A DNA stretch of 64,000 nucleotides, from the NCBI RefSeq assembly GCF_000002995.4, contig NW_025062478.1:11466001-11530000 (forward strand). The letters are read 5' to 3'. The position numbers and the translations under genes are program-made. Shown piece after piece: positions 52,901-63,739 of this stretch (positions are counted from its first letter, which is position 1; each line of letters begins with the position of its first letter). The DNA is from Brugia malayi. Taxonomy: Eukaryota; Nematoda; Chromadorea; Rhabditida; Onchocercidae. Below the pieces are notes generated by a model. It had not been told where the DNA came from. It was given only the letters and a program-made list of their open reading frames with translations, and did no database searches.

Positions 52901-55900
52901 GGTCTTTCCCAAATGTGTCCATTGGACATTTTAAGTTGTGCCGCTCGGATATTACCGGCTTGTGCTATTGGTGATGCGCGCCATAGGCCAGCATCCTCTG
53001 GGTACTGCTCCTGTGCGCACCAAGACAATCTCTCCCTATACACATCTAATTAACATTTTCTTTCTCGCCTTAATGGTCTTCTCCACGCCATCGATTCTCA
53101 AATTTACCTCCAGAGATGTCACGCCTGAGCTGGTGGATCGCCAATATCCAATGCATTTCTGCTTCTATCGATTTGAATCTGGCGGGTAGTACCCACCTTC
53201 ACGAGCTTGTCTGTCAAATTCCAACATTATTCTCTCCACTTCTTGGGGTAACTCTTTATCTTTAGGATCTTCATTCGCACTCCGTGGCGCAGAAGTCCTT
53301 TTAAACGCACGACCATATCCAGCAATTCTCATCAAACTCAATAAGAAGAAACATGCGCTTACAAAGTCACATGGCTTCGTGTCTCTCAAGTTACAATTAT
53401 GCTTAATTGTAATTGTGCACAAAAATTGAGCAAACGAACGAGGACTAGACTTGACATCACCTCACGCATATCTTTCATTATACTTAGCACGAATTTACTG
53501 TTAGCGAAAGCCTTACACCAATTCGTGTCGATCTCAACCCATTCAAAACTCGACGTAGGCATATGTTTCACCATGGCAGTGCCACAATGCTTCATCGAGA
53601 ATTGTCTCCCCGATAACGCGCCTGCGTATCGCACACAGAAACTTAAGAAAGTCCTCACTTTCTTTATTATCACTTTCGGTGATACGCAAATACGCAACGC
53701 ACACTCGTCAAGAATAGCATGCAGATCATATAGCTCACCGCAAATCCGCAGTTTAGCTCGAACGAGACCAACTCGCATTTCTTTGACATTCAACAGCGAT
53801 TCAATAACGTTATGTATGTGATAAAACCCTTTGACGAAGACCAATTGCGCTTTATTCGCTTTCCTGACGGAAAATGGGCTCCAATCCGTTTTCTCATATA
53901 AAGACATCACGTAGTTCGATAGAAACGTCGATGCATTTCATAAACATACTCAGCCATTCCCACAGATGAAAACATCCGCAGGTCAGCGTTTCCGTCTTCG
54001 CTCGACCAAGCAGGAAAGTGTGATGAAACGAATTTTCGTCAACTCTAAAACAGTCGAGATACGCACTCGAGGTATCAACCGCAACGCTTTTGGATCGCTT
54101 CTCAACATCAGACTCCACAATGCACCGTCTGATTTCCAAACAACCTTCTCGAAAGCGTTTTTCCAAGGATTAAACTGGGTTTGTGCTTCCGCCAGGCGCA
54201 CCACGCCCGTGTTGAGAGTAACTATGTCATCAATCTTTGACCATCGCCAGGCCTCGGACTGTACAAAAATCTTTTCCAAGTCGCTTAGCGCCCCCTCCAC
54301 GTCACTGGACGCGTCACACCATCGCAATCTTGATAGAATAGATCGGATTTCAGCACACCATGACATACTGCACAAAACAATTTAAAGATATAAGCAAGCT
54401 GGACACCTCGCAACCGTGCCATATCAAACAAAAAACTATAATGAATGGCTTTGTAAACAAGAAAACTGGGAGGGATTTTATGGGTGTTAAGATTACAAAG
54501 TGGATTAAAATCACTTAAAACAATAGCCTTTGATCATTAGGTATAGCTACGCCATTGTGGCGACACACGCATACAAATACACTCTCATAGACACACATAC
54601 ATGCATACATATACACTTTCATAGACATACACGAATGCAGACACATCCACATTCATGCATGGACATACACACAAAGTAAACATGCATATAGTGCACATAC
54701 ATACTTACATACACACATAAATATATATAAATGAATGTATCGAAATTGAAATGAAGACAATAAGCATATAGTACCGAAATTTGAAACGAATGGTATGTCT
54801 TTTAAATGAAATCTTTTCACTCTTTTAGGATTACTTTTGATAAATGTTTGAATTGAAAAGAAGAAAAACTGATAGAAACTAATATTATTTTCTTATTGTT
54901 TTACACTTTATAATACTTTAAAGTTTTTTACTTTTCCAATTTCTTTTTTTTTTTTTTTTGACTATTCGATTACTTTGTTTACATTTTTTACGTCACCAAA
55001 TATTTTTATAATTTTTTTTCTACTTTTTATTCATTCATTCAATTTGTTTAAATTTTTTCCAAAAGATGAAAAAAAAGATAGTTGAATCAATTTGTAAAAT
55101 AATTTTAATTTTACTGCAAAAAAAAAAAAATTAATTTATAAGCTACTAATTATGGTTATAATTAATTAATTGCTTTTTTCAAAATAAATTATGTTCAAGG
55201 AATTCAATATTTTTATTTTTTACCTTTCTTTTCACATTTTATTAGCAAACATTATGCTAAAGATTTTGTTTTTTTTGTTTGCTTAAATAAGTATATACTT
55301 TTGAAGATTGTTTGCTCACATCATTATAAACTATTCCATCTATTTATTTAAATCATTACTAAATTTAATTTCATAATGTAGTATAAGTTAGTAAGTTCAT
55401 TCACTAATGAATAATATAATCTAAGTTATTTGTAAAGCAAATCTTACATTTTATTTGTTATTTGTGCAAAATGTAATGCATTTTGATATATCTAAAAGGA
55501 TTTTTTCATTTTTAATATTTCATTTTTCAATTATAAATTTTCCTTTATTAATATTCCTTTCTTTCTTTCAATTATAAATAATTTGTGTTATTTGATTGAA
55601 AACTGTAGATTTATTGATGACTTTTATCTAGTACATTTCAAATTAATTATCAATAACTTTTATTCAGTACTTACTTATGCAATAGTAAATTATTGCATTA
55701 AATTGTTTTTTTTTTTTTTTGCTATATTAAAAACTGTATTAAACTTTATTTTTATTTTTGACATAATTTTTCTTTTTGATCACTTTATTAATAATTTATT
55801 TATTAATCATTAAACACAATTCCTTTTCAGTCTTTTTTTTTTTAATTATTAAATTATTTTTAATATTCGCTTCCTAATAATATTTTCAATAAAACTACAT

Positions 55901-58900
55901 GAAGTAATAGAGAGAGAGAGAGAGAGAGGGAGAGAAGTACAGAGAGGTAAAGTTAAGTGTCAATGCAAGTGCTATGAAAAGAAGGAAAGAAGAAAAGGAA
56001 AGAAATTATATCAAAAATTTTTTTTATAACAAACTTTTTTTTTTTTTTACATTTTATTTTTAAAATTAAGAAATTCATTATAACACCATTAAATCCATTA
56101 TTATAATTATTAGTGAAATTAAAATTGACACACTTAGTAAATAATTTTAGTGAAAAAAGTTTTAAAAAATTAACACAATAATATCGGTTTTAACGATTTT
56201 TTTTTACGTTCACTAATTTTTGGCGAAAGTATTAAAAGTAATTTATTGAAAAAGAATAAAAATTTATCTTCTGTCTTCCTTTCGTTTTTAATTTAAAAAG
56301 GAAATAAAGATAATTTTGTTGTAAAATTGTAAAAAAAAAGGAGGAATATATTACTATCAAATTATTTGCACACATTTCTTTTTCATCGTTTTTTTTTTTT
56401 GATAAAAAACTTTTTTATCTTCAATTTTATTAATCGTTCCGTTTTTTTTTCCTAAAGTAACTTTCATCAATAAAATTTTGTTTTATTAGTAATACTTCCA
56501 TATGGAAGAAAAAGAATACCAATAATAGAATTATTTTGAAAGAAAATTAAAAAAGCAAAAAAAAAAAAAGTAGCTAGCATAAAAGTAAACAATAATTTTA
56601 AATTTTTTATTGAAAAATTAAATGTAAAAGAACAGAAGAAAAAAATAAAGATTTTTAGAAGAAGTAATTAGAAAAAAAAAAAGAATGCTGAATTAAACAA
56701 ATGAATTTGAATATATACGTATTCTCGTCGTTGTCATTTTTTTGTGCTTGCAAAACGTTACGTGATAATCGTGATTAAATGTTTGTTTAATACGTGAACG
56801 TTCCATCTGTTTGCTGTATAATTTGGTTTATATAAATTTTGGACTTCTCTAGCAAAGATTGTTTTGCAAAATTTAAGTCACTACTAGTAATATTAATTAA
56901 TATTAGCTTAACAGTTTATCACCTGATGGGATTGCTGATCATAATTTTTAACCATATAAGGCTATCGTATATGTATTTATGTTTACCAGATTGAAAATTA
57001 AATTTAAAAAAAGTGAAAAAAAAATAGTGATTAAAAATTCCAACCAGGAAAATAAAGAAAAAAATTACTAATAAAAAATTAAATTTTTAATATTTACTCA
57101 GTTGTATGATAGTTGTTAATTTTTAGAGGTATTATCTCTTTTATTTCTAAGTTTATATGTGATAATTTTTATCAAACGTCTGTTTAATATGTGGAAATTT
57201 TATTTGTAACAAAATATTATTATATTTAATGATGAAATTTGCTTCTTTTTTTTTTCCTTCCGCAAATTTTGTATGATTTTCTTTGGCTGGATAACATTTC
57301 AAATTTGTCTTTAATAATAAAAAAAAAAAGGAAAAGAGTAGTAACAATTTTTTCATTTTTGAATAATTTCATTTAAATGTCATCAGGCAATAGGACAATT
57401 ACACTCATTGCATTACAGTAAAGTGTCCGATTTCAATTGGTAAAATTCATATGAAATCTTTAAAAAAAAAAAAAAAAAAAAAGGGAAATTTCATCACATA
57501 AAATAAAACTTTACAAAATTTCTTACTTTTCTCTCTCACAAAATTGTCAAAAAAAAAAATGATTAATTCATAGCAAATTTTTTAATAATATAATATAAAA
57601 CTGAATTTTATTGTGTTTCTTTCTTAAAAGTTTCTTTTCTAATATTCTAATATTTTAAAATTTTTAATATTTCATTGCGTTTTTTTTTCTTTTCATTTTT
57701 AGATTTTTTTATAATGTTATCATGATTTTATCATGTTTTTCAGATTTCAGGTTATGTTTTTTAGGTTCACAGTTAATAATAGTTTTTGTTGAGTTTTTTT
57801 TTTTTTTCTTGTAACAACAATTTTGTCAATTTTTTTAATCATATAATAACTATTTTTATCAAGTTTATTACGATATGATAATGATTTATTTTGTTTATTT
57901 GAGATAAAAAAGTATTTAAGTATATGTTTCTTTAAGTATAAGTAAAAAGTATAAAACAGTGTGATTTCTACAGAATTTTTCAAGGTATAAATAATGATTT
58001 ATATTATTTTTTTGTTATATAATGATTATTCCTACTAAATTATTAAAAATATAATATAAATAATTGTTAATCAATTATACTTACAGTTCTGCTTTACATT
58101 TATATTTACAGATATAATATTTATTTATCGATTTTAATATTTGTATACTTTTACAATTTTAAGTTCTTTTTTTAGCAATTAAAGTTCTTCATTTTTTTTT
58201 TTACTTTCAAGTAGTAAATAAAATTTTCGTTTATTTTTGAATGAAATAAAATTATGCAAACAAAATATTCGTTTTTAAATTTCATTTTTTCATAGCATAA
58301 TACTACAATTGTTGACATTTGACATTGTCATCTATTGTTCATTCACTTTTATTCATTACTACAAGATTTTGACAGTTTTTTTTTTCATTTGTTTACTTGC
58401 CGTTCTTTTTTTTTTTTTTTTTTTTGACTTTTCTAATCTGCCATATATATAATCAAATTTAATTCGATAATTTTAAAGCAGATAATATTATACATCGAGA
58501 TTACCGAGAATGTTTTTTTTTTTTTTCTTCTATCAAATCTTAATGCATTTTTAAAATATTGAAATATTAATATTAAAATATATCTAAAATATTAAAATAG
58601 TCAAAGAGAAAAAATGCATAAATTAAGTCATATTTTTAATTTATTAAATATTTCTAACTTCTATAATTATTTAAATTAAATATTTCAAGTTATTAAAAGA
58701 AAAAGAAAAAATCAAAAATGATTTAATCATTTATATATAAATTGCCTGATGCATTTTAAAATATATTCTTAAAAAAAATTCATTTTCCAATTGTTTTTGT
58801 TCATTTTATAGGAATTTCTTTTTCTTGCTCATACTTAATCCTTTAAATATTCTAAAAAAAAATGAAAAGACAGAAGAAAAAAAAATAATATTCAAACATG

Positions 58901-59440
58901 AAAATAGCACATTATATTACAACAATTTATTACTGACACAATTAAAGATGGAATGAAAGAAAATTGAAAATTTGAAAAAAAAAAAGAACCAAAATTTATT
59001 CATCTATTTTTTTTTTTTTTTTGCTAACAGAACTTGTTTTATTTTATCATTTTTTCAAATTTTGATTTTTTCTCATTTTTTCAACTTTTCTCACTTTTAT
59101 CATAAATCTCATTTCAAATTCGATTTATTATCTTCTTTGCAAAAGTTTGTTAATAATGAATAATAGAATGATATTGTTCTGATATTTTCGTATATAATCA
59201 TTGTTTCATTTCTTCATAAAAGTTTAGTGATAATAATATCATAGTGATTTTACTATGTTATTTTTATGTTTCAGTGTTATTTACACAAATTAATTATGGC
59301 TTAAGAATCACAGATTCAAATTTCTATTTTTATTCCATATTCATAACCTGAAATTCACTTAAAATTTCATTGCAAATTTAATGAATTATTGTTTGTTTTA
59401 ACAAGAAGAAATGTGCAATATTACTTTTTCCTTCCCATTT

Positions 59441-59471
<31 letters not shown>

Positions 59472-62400
59472 AATACCTCTTTTGTCCACACTGATACTAT
59501 TTTTTCTTTTTTTAAGAATTTCTTTTTAATTCAAATATTCTATACTATTTTATCATAATGATTTAAAAAAAAAAAAAGAATTAAAATAATAATATGTAAA
59601 TATTAGCAAACCAAAAAAGTTTCCTATCAAATATTTACTTATTAGAATAAATTTAGGAAAAAAAAAATGTTAATTCTGCATTTATATGTATTATTTGTTG
59701 TTAAAAGAAAAAACGATTTAAATTAAAGAAAAAATTAATTATAAATTTTAATTAATATAAGTGAAAAGAATTTCCTTGAAATAATGCAAATATCTAACAT
59801 TTTTAAGCATTTTTAATTAATTTAAAATTCATTCACTAAAATATTATAATAAAATACATTTAGCTATGAAAATAATAAAACTAATCGATGCGTTAATATT
59901 TATTAATTTCACAAATTTTTTCCAATTTACTTTTGTTGAATATATGTGTAACATATTTGCAGTAAAAAATCAAACTTTTTTAGTTATTTTTTTCAACATT
60001 TTCAAATTAATGTCTAAAAAAAAAGTGAAAAATATTTTTGAATTATTACAAATATTATTATTATTCATAAATTTGCCTAGTATTCTATAACTTTTTCTTA
60101 ATTCCTGTTTTTTTTTTTTATTTTATTTTTTTCAACTGAAAAAAAAAAAAGAAATGAAAACATATTGAAGTATAATTATCCTATAAAATATGAAAAATAT
60201 ATTTACACTTATCTGTTTATGAATGCACTAAGTTTTTTATCTTTTTAAAATGAAATGAAAAAAAAAAAAAAATGCATTTGAACATTTCAAACTCAAATTT
60301 CTTTCATATTTCTTTCTCAAATATAATTTCAAGATGTTTCTGCTACTAATTTGCTCACTTCCTTCTTATTTTTTTAAAAGAATTTGAAGGATTTTTGTTG
60401 ATGATTAGAATTTTATTTTCGTTGGCAAAATGAATTAATGATATTTGCTAAACACTAATATAATTAAAATTTGGATCAATAAATGATTCATTGCTGATTG
60501 TTTTGTTGTGTTTTTGAATAAACACATGAATGATTAAAATGATAACATCTTAAATTGACTGATTAATTAATTAATTTTTTCCACGTTAATTAACTCGATT
60601 ATTGACATCATAAAACAAATTAATTGTTTTATCAAATATGGAATATAAAATTGTTTATTTTTTGAGTAATTTCAAATTTTAAAATATAATAAAATTGTTA
60701 TTACATATGTTTATTGTTGTTGCATGTTAAATTAAAATTTCAAAGCAATTTAAATTTTTTATAAAAAAAAAAAATTAAAATGGAAGATAAATGAATTAGC
60801 ATATCATTCATGCTATTATTTATATTTGCAGTACACTGGAGTGAGCAAATGGCTGATGAAAGTGATACGTTAACAATCAGTGAACAATTGCGCCTCGCCA
60901 AAGATATGGGATATTCTGATGAAGAAATTATGCAAGCAATTAGCATGAATTGCGCTAAAGATGGAGTATAATTTTTATTTATTTAATTTTAAAATTTTGC
61001 AAAAATTAATTATCCAATAGAAAAAATTTTTTTTTTTTTTTTAAGACTTAAAATATGACAAATGTATTGGAATGTGAGTGTTCTGCTTCTCATTTAGTTG
61101 ATAATAAATATGAAACAACAAAATATTGATAATATGATTCATTTATGGGAGAAAAAGATGACAGAATGACATTTTAGAAAAGAAAAGAAAGGAAGGGAAA
61201 GAAGATAGAATGAAATTTTATAAAATGAACACAATTCAAATAAGTTATACATATTAATCATTTATGTAATTTATCATATTAAATAAAATTTTTTTAAATG
61301 TAGAATTGAATTAAATAAAATTTGTATTAATTAAACGATTTATGTGTTTTTTTTAAGTAAAATATAATATTTTCAAATGTTTTGTTCACTTGCTGAAGAA
61401 TAAAAATTAAGTAAATTTTATTGAAATGACATTATAATAATATCAAAATCCTTTCTTTTTTCTTTTTCTTTTTTCTTTTTATTTTAATAAAGGATAGAAT
61501 TTATTCGCGTCAAATTTAATGATAGTTTAATGTTTAAAAAATTTTCAACATTATATGGTATTTCCAGAATAATTATATGAAAAAAAGGAAAGAAAAACTC
61601 TCAAATAAATTTAGAATTTTATATAAAAATTTTAAATTGAATATTAAATGAAAGATTAAGTAACATTTTATTAGCATATAATATTAATTAATATTTCATA
61701 TTGTTTTTTCTTTCTTTCTTTTTTTTTTTTGCAGTCCTATCGAGCATTTTCATCAACAAACGCTATGATCGATATGTTAGCAAGAGTACAACGAATGTGT
61801 GAAATAACCAACCGGATCGATTCCGGAACCGGAATGATCAAAAAATATGAAAGAAACATTCAGTTAGGAAATAGAAGCGATACAGATTTAAATCAAAGGT
61901 TATCCAGTTGCTGTTTTCGCTTTGCATCTTTCAATCGCTCTTCAAATATACAACAACAATTATATGAGTTAGTTTACCCGAAATAATACAAATACAGTTT
62001 AGTTTTAGGTTAATCAATTAATTAATTAATTAATTAATAGAATTAAATAAAATGTTTTTTCGGCTAATTTTATTTTTTTTTTTATAATAATTTTTTGAAT
62101 TAATTAAGTATTTCAACTTGAAAGTTAATTATCAATCAGAAAAATTTCGTTCTTTCGATCTTAAAATTCAACCATTGCAACTTGGCTAATTTAGTCTGTA
62201 AATATAATTTTTAATCAAGAAAATTTCAAAGTAAAAAAAAAAAAATTAAAATTACTAGAATTTCTAGTCTGTAAAACTTCCGAAAGCTAAGGTAATTAAA
62301 AAATTTGAATTATAATTTTGACATAATTTTTGCAATTGCTAGCATAATATAATACCTTTGAAGAATCAATATTGGCAAAAATTGAGGAGAAAAAAGTCAT

Positions 62401-63739
62401 AAAATAGCAGTCTTTGAAATTATTAATAATTTAAACTTATTAAAAATTTCCTGAATGATAATTGTAAGAGAGAATTAGCAATTTGATATAATTAATATCA
62501 GAATTAAATAAGTACAATTTAGAAAAAAAAAAAAAGAAATAAATCCTTTTTATTTGGAAAAAATAAATAAGAAATAAGTAAATATGCACAATTTTTGCTT
62601 TTGAATATATACCTTGGCTTGATATAATTAAATTTTTAAATTCTAAAATTACGTATTGTATTTAATCAATTGAATTGGAAGTTTGAATGAAAAATTACTT
62701 TAGCATATTAAATAACTGTACTTAATTTAGTAATCATTAATATATTAACGTATTGTTATGTAAACATTTAATTTACTTAATTAAATTTTAAAATAAAAAT
62801 TTGCTTTGCTCAATACTTTAAAAAATAAATTTTAGAAAGAGCAAATTATTTAATTATTACATAAATTTTAGAAAGGGAAAAAATAAATTATTTAATTATT
62901 ACAATTATAAAAATTTTAGAAAGGGAAAAAATAAATTATTTAATTATTACAATTATAATAAATTTTAGAATTTGTTGTTATTAATAAAATTTCTATAATT
63001 AATTACAAATTTAGCAGTGATAATGCATATGGTTCGTCATCGCATACATCTGGTCCAGGAATACGTCGAGCTATATCATTTTATAATCCATCATCAACAA
63101 TTCATAAATCACCAGGTTTATTAATTTAAATTAAATTTTGGACTAAAATAAAATAATTTAAATAAAGTAAATAGCAAGTTTCACCACTTTTTTCTGTTAA
63201 TTTCAAAATGTTTGAAACGAAATTGCTGGCATAGAAATTATAATAGAAATAATAACGAAATAAAATAAATGTAAATAATTGGAATTATTGAAGCCTAAAA
63301 TTGTATTAGTAAGTCGAATAAATTGAAATAATCAAAATAAAAAAAAAAAAAAAAAAAAAAAGAGCAATTCTTCAAATAAAATTTATGAATAAATAAAATC
63401 AAGCAAACACAATTTTTTAATATGCTTGTAGAAAGATAATAAACTGAAAGCAAATTTAAAAAATAAATGAAATTTTGATTGTAAAAAAGAAGTAATTTGC
63501 TTGAAAATTATATGAAAATTTAAATTTAAAATTCTACTTCAAACGATAATAAAATTTATTTTTAAAAATATTACAATTATATAATTCTTGAAGAAATGGT
63601 GACAACATCTTCTCATGAATATCGTTCAAGTCCACCACAATTTCAATTGCAACGATTGCTTGATGCATTTGAAAAAGAGCAAAAAAGTTTCAACGATGAA
63701 TCAAAACGATCAATTTGTGCACTTGAAGTACAACAATAA
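33334..63739 (+). CDS. Large 12-exon gene: beta-propeller/kelch-like protein with UBA-like domain
   Basis: The exons are 33334-33539, 35148-35247, 35662-35813, 36293-36477, 37468-37732, 38458-38638, 39642-39848, 47448-47652, 60832-60965, 61735-61898, 63018-63115 and 63594-63739 (TAA). All eleven junctions agree in phase, giving 2043 bp (680 residues). Residues 1 to about 400 are beta-rich with propeller-like turns (SPDAKKLLF, KQLYLYD, KIWLLHLSNF, LFNRF, QLWILELRTMTWHRL), which suggests a kelch- or WD-like fold. Residues about 410-500 are Ser/Thr/Gln-rich and disordered. SEQLRLAKDMGYSDEEIMQA at about 517-536 looks like a ubiquitin-associated (UBA) domain. A charged helix (LARVQRMCEITNRID) and a Ser-rich end follow. 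I do not recognise the gene. A substrate adaptor or ubiquitin-binding role is an inference from the UBA. An alternative is two genes: readthrough of exon 8 would stop at TAA 47659-47661, and ATG 60849 could start a UBA gene. Confidence 0.72.
33540..35147 (+). other. Intron 1 of the large gene
   Basis: Donor GTAAGT and acceptor TTTTTTAG. The body is homopolymer-rich with no further exon seen. Confidence 0.6.
38900..39540. repeat. ATT/TTATTA microsatellite in an intron
   Basis: Long interrupted ATT arrays contain a duplicated segment with TTATCATCTGTTATTGTTAT (at about 39065, 39125 and 39205) and a TATA-rich core at 39236-39305. It lies in the intron before the exon at 39642. Confidence 0.85.
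41550..41965. repeat. Degenerate repeat rich in GTAAACA
   Basis: A loose motif, about GTAAACAAACATTCACGT plus AATTTT, recurs with variable spacing. Exact GTAAACA occurs at 41600, 41631, 41749, 41815 and 41910, and ATAAACAAACATTCACGT near 41879. GTAAACA is the known core for forkhead (FOXO/DAF-16) factors. Whether this is regulatory or only a decayed satellite cannot be told from sequence. Confidence 0.6.
43370..43590. repeat. Degenerate tandem repeat of about 35 bp
   Basis: Units such as GATTTAATTTTTTTCTTTGC followed by AAATTTGGAATGTTTTT recur about six times with small indels, alternating between a CTTTGCAAATTTGGAATG form and a TGTGCAAATTTAAAAT form. Confidence 0.75.
43675..43699. repeat. 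(GA)12 microsatellite
   Basis: Uninterrupted GA repeat in the 7.6-kb intron. Confidence 0.9.
43934..43957. repeat. (CT)12 microsatellite
   Basis: Uninterrupted CT repeat about 235 bp after the GA tract at 43675. The two are complementary and could pair as an inverted repeat in the intron RNA. Confidence 0.9.
46564..46840. repeat. Degenerate minisatellite with ATATCTGCGA core
   Basis: Words GAAATTGACAAATATCTGCG and GATGTAATATTTAAAATC recur five to six times at irregular spacing of about 40-80 bp with substitutions. This is an old, decaying tandem array. The Phe/Gln-rich minus-strand frame over it is a repeat translation. Confidence 0.75.
47973..48013. repeat. Perfect 19-bp inverted repeat with 3-nt loop
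   Basis: GTTGTTCTCGAATAAATAT, loop ACA, then the exact reverse complement. It lies in the 13.2-kb intron, 320 bp after its donor. The near-zero loop suggests a DNA-level palindrome or foldback rather than a microRNA precursor. Confidence 0.8.
48851..49203. repeat. Tandem duplication, 176-bp unit, 2 copies
   Basis: The block from TTCTTAATTTTTAAATTTAC at 48851 is repeated at 49027 with only homopolymer and GA-tract length differences. Each copy ends in a GGAGAGAGAG tract followed by GATAAAAATAACTGATAAAA. The high similarity implies a recent duplication. The Phe/Lys-rich frames here are shadows of the repeat. Confidence 0.9.
52060..52229. repeat. CA/TACA microsatellite, left flank of the retroelement
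   Basis: CATACA-type repeat that continues after the inserted element at 54571, so the element split one microsatellite. Confidence 0.8.
52235..52692 (-). repeat. 3' LTR of the BEL/Pao relic (full length)
   Basis: In element orientation it runs from TGTCGCTACAATGGCG at 52692 to ...CTTTTACA at 52235. The last 180 bp in plus coordinates (about 52510-52692) match the right-hand LTR. The remainder has no counterpart on the right because the 5' LTR is truncated. Confidence 0.75.
52747..53035 (-). pseudogene. Pol C-terminal fragment (DUF5641-like) of the BEL/Pao relic
   Basis: On the minus strand, GEIVLVRTGAVPRGCWPMAR begins at 53035 in one frame. The match continues after a frameshift near 52965 in another frame with NIRAAQLKMSNG and RPLNYLYSLE, ending at a stop at 52747. 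This pattern (x-VLV, P-R-W, RAA, NG, RP-LYPLE) is the domain that follows integrase in BEL/Pao pol. The frameshift and the lack of upstream pol show it is dead. Confidence 0.72.
53165..53422 (-). pseudogene. Broken internal frame of the relic
   Basis: An 85-codon open segment with a charged C-terminal half (NEDPKDKELPQEVERIMLEF). No domain is recognised. It lies between the unrecognised 53.4-53.9 kb frame and the pol fragment and is probably a remnant of element coding sequence in a shifted frame. Confidence 0.35.
53386..53910 (-). pseudogene. Unrecognised internal frame of the relic
   Basis: An open stretch of 174 codons, the longest in the element, Cys/Met/Leu-containing and not low-complexity (for example VIIKKVRTFLSFCVRYAGAL). 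It overlaps neighbouring frames by a few bases at both ends, as expected when a longer protein is cut by frameshifts. It could be gag or other element sequence; I see no diagnostic motif. Antisense frames on plus are shadows. Confidence 0.4.
53983..54366 (-). pseudogene. Gag-position open frame of the relic
   Basis: The frame from ATG 54366 runs 127 codons and starts 16 nt from the truncated 5' LTR, immediately after a TTTGTGCAG that looks like a splice acceptor. It is Trp-rich and helical (SWCAEIRSILSRLRW, EALWSL-like stretch), ending in ERRRKR. The position is that expected for gag, but no zinc knuckle or known gag motif is visible, so the label rests on position only. Confidence 0.4.
54382..54565 (-). 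repeat. 5' LTR of the BEL/Pao relic (truncated)
   Basis: About 184 bp matching 52510-52692. It begins TGTCGCCACAATGGCG in element orientation. The match to the other LTR ends at TTAA, exactly where the full LTR continues with GTATTTT. The missing 275 bp would include the R-U5 part and the primer-binding region. Confidence 0.75.
54566..54725. repeat. CA/TACA microsatellite, right flank of the retroelement
   Basis: Continuation of the split microsatellite. It contains a duplicated ACTTTCATAGACATACAC-like word that also occurs on the left flank near 52209. Confidence 0.8.
55909..55928. repeat. (AG)10 microsatellite
   Basis: Uninterrupted AG repeat in the 13.2-kb intron. Confidence 0.9.
59449..59468. 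repeat. (CT)10 microsatellite
   Basis: Uninterrupted CT repeat in the 13.2-kb intron, 1.4 kb before the UBA-encoding exon. Confidence 0.9.

Larger units (their letters stand above)
52235..54565 (-). mobile_element. BEL/Pao-type LTR retroelement relic, internally deleted
   Basis: The element has TG...CA ends (TGTAAAAG on the left, GCGACA on the right in plus orientation). It is bounded by the 5-bp direct repeat CACGC at 52230-52234 and 54566-54570, a clean target-site duplication. It reads on the minus strand, antisense to the host gene. Terminal direct repeats are 458 bp (left) and about 184 bp (right). The internal 1.7 kb is markedly richer in G+C than the window. It contains a recognisable C-terminal BEL/Pao pol fragment next to the left LTR and unrecognised broken frames next to the right LTR. 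Protease, reverse transcriptase, RNase H and integrase are absent. The shared LTR parts differ at many sites plus small indels (roughly 85% identity by eye), so it is an old, non-autonomous copy. Confidence 0.82.
47653..60831 (+). other. 13.2-kb intron of the large gene
   Basis: Donor ATG|GTGAAT at 47653 and acceptor ATTTGCAG ending at 60831; the phases on both sides agree (G plus TA). No other exon is recognised. It contains a hairpin at 47973, a 176-bp tandem duplication at 48.85 kb, and an antisense BEL/Pao-type relic at 52.2-54.6 kb flanked by CA microsatellite. Confidence 0.6.

Noticed and set aside
53399..54385. Two 139-140-codon plus-strand frames inside the retroelement
   Set aside because: The pol tail fixes the element's coding strand as minus; these are antisense shadows.
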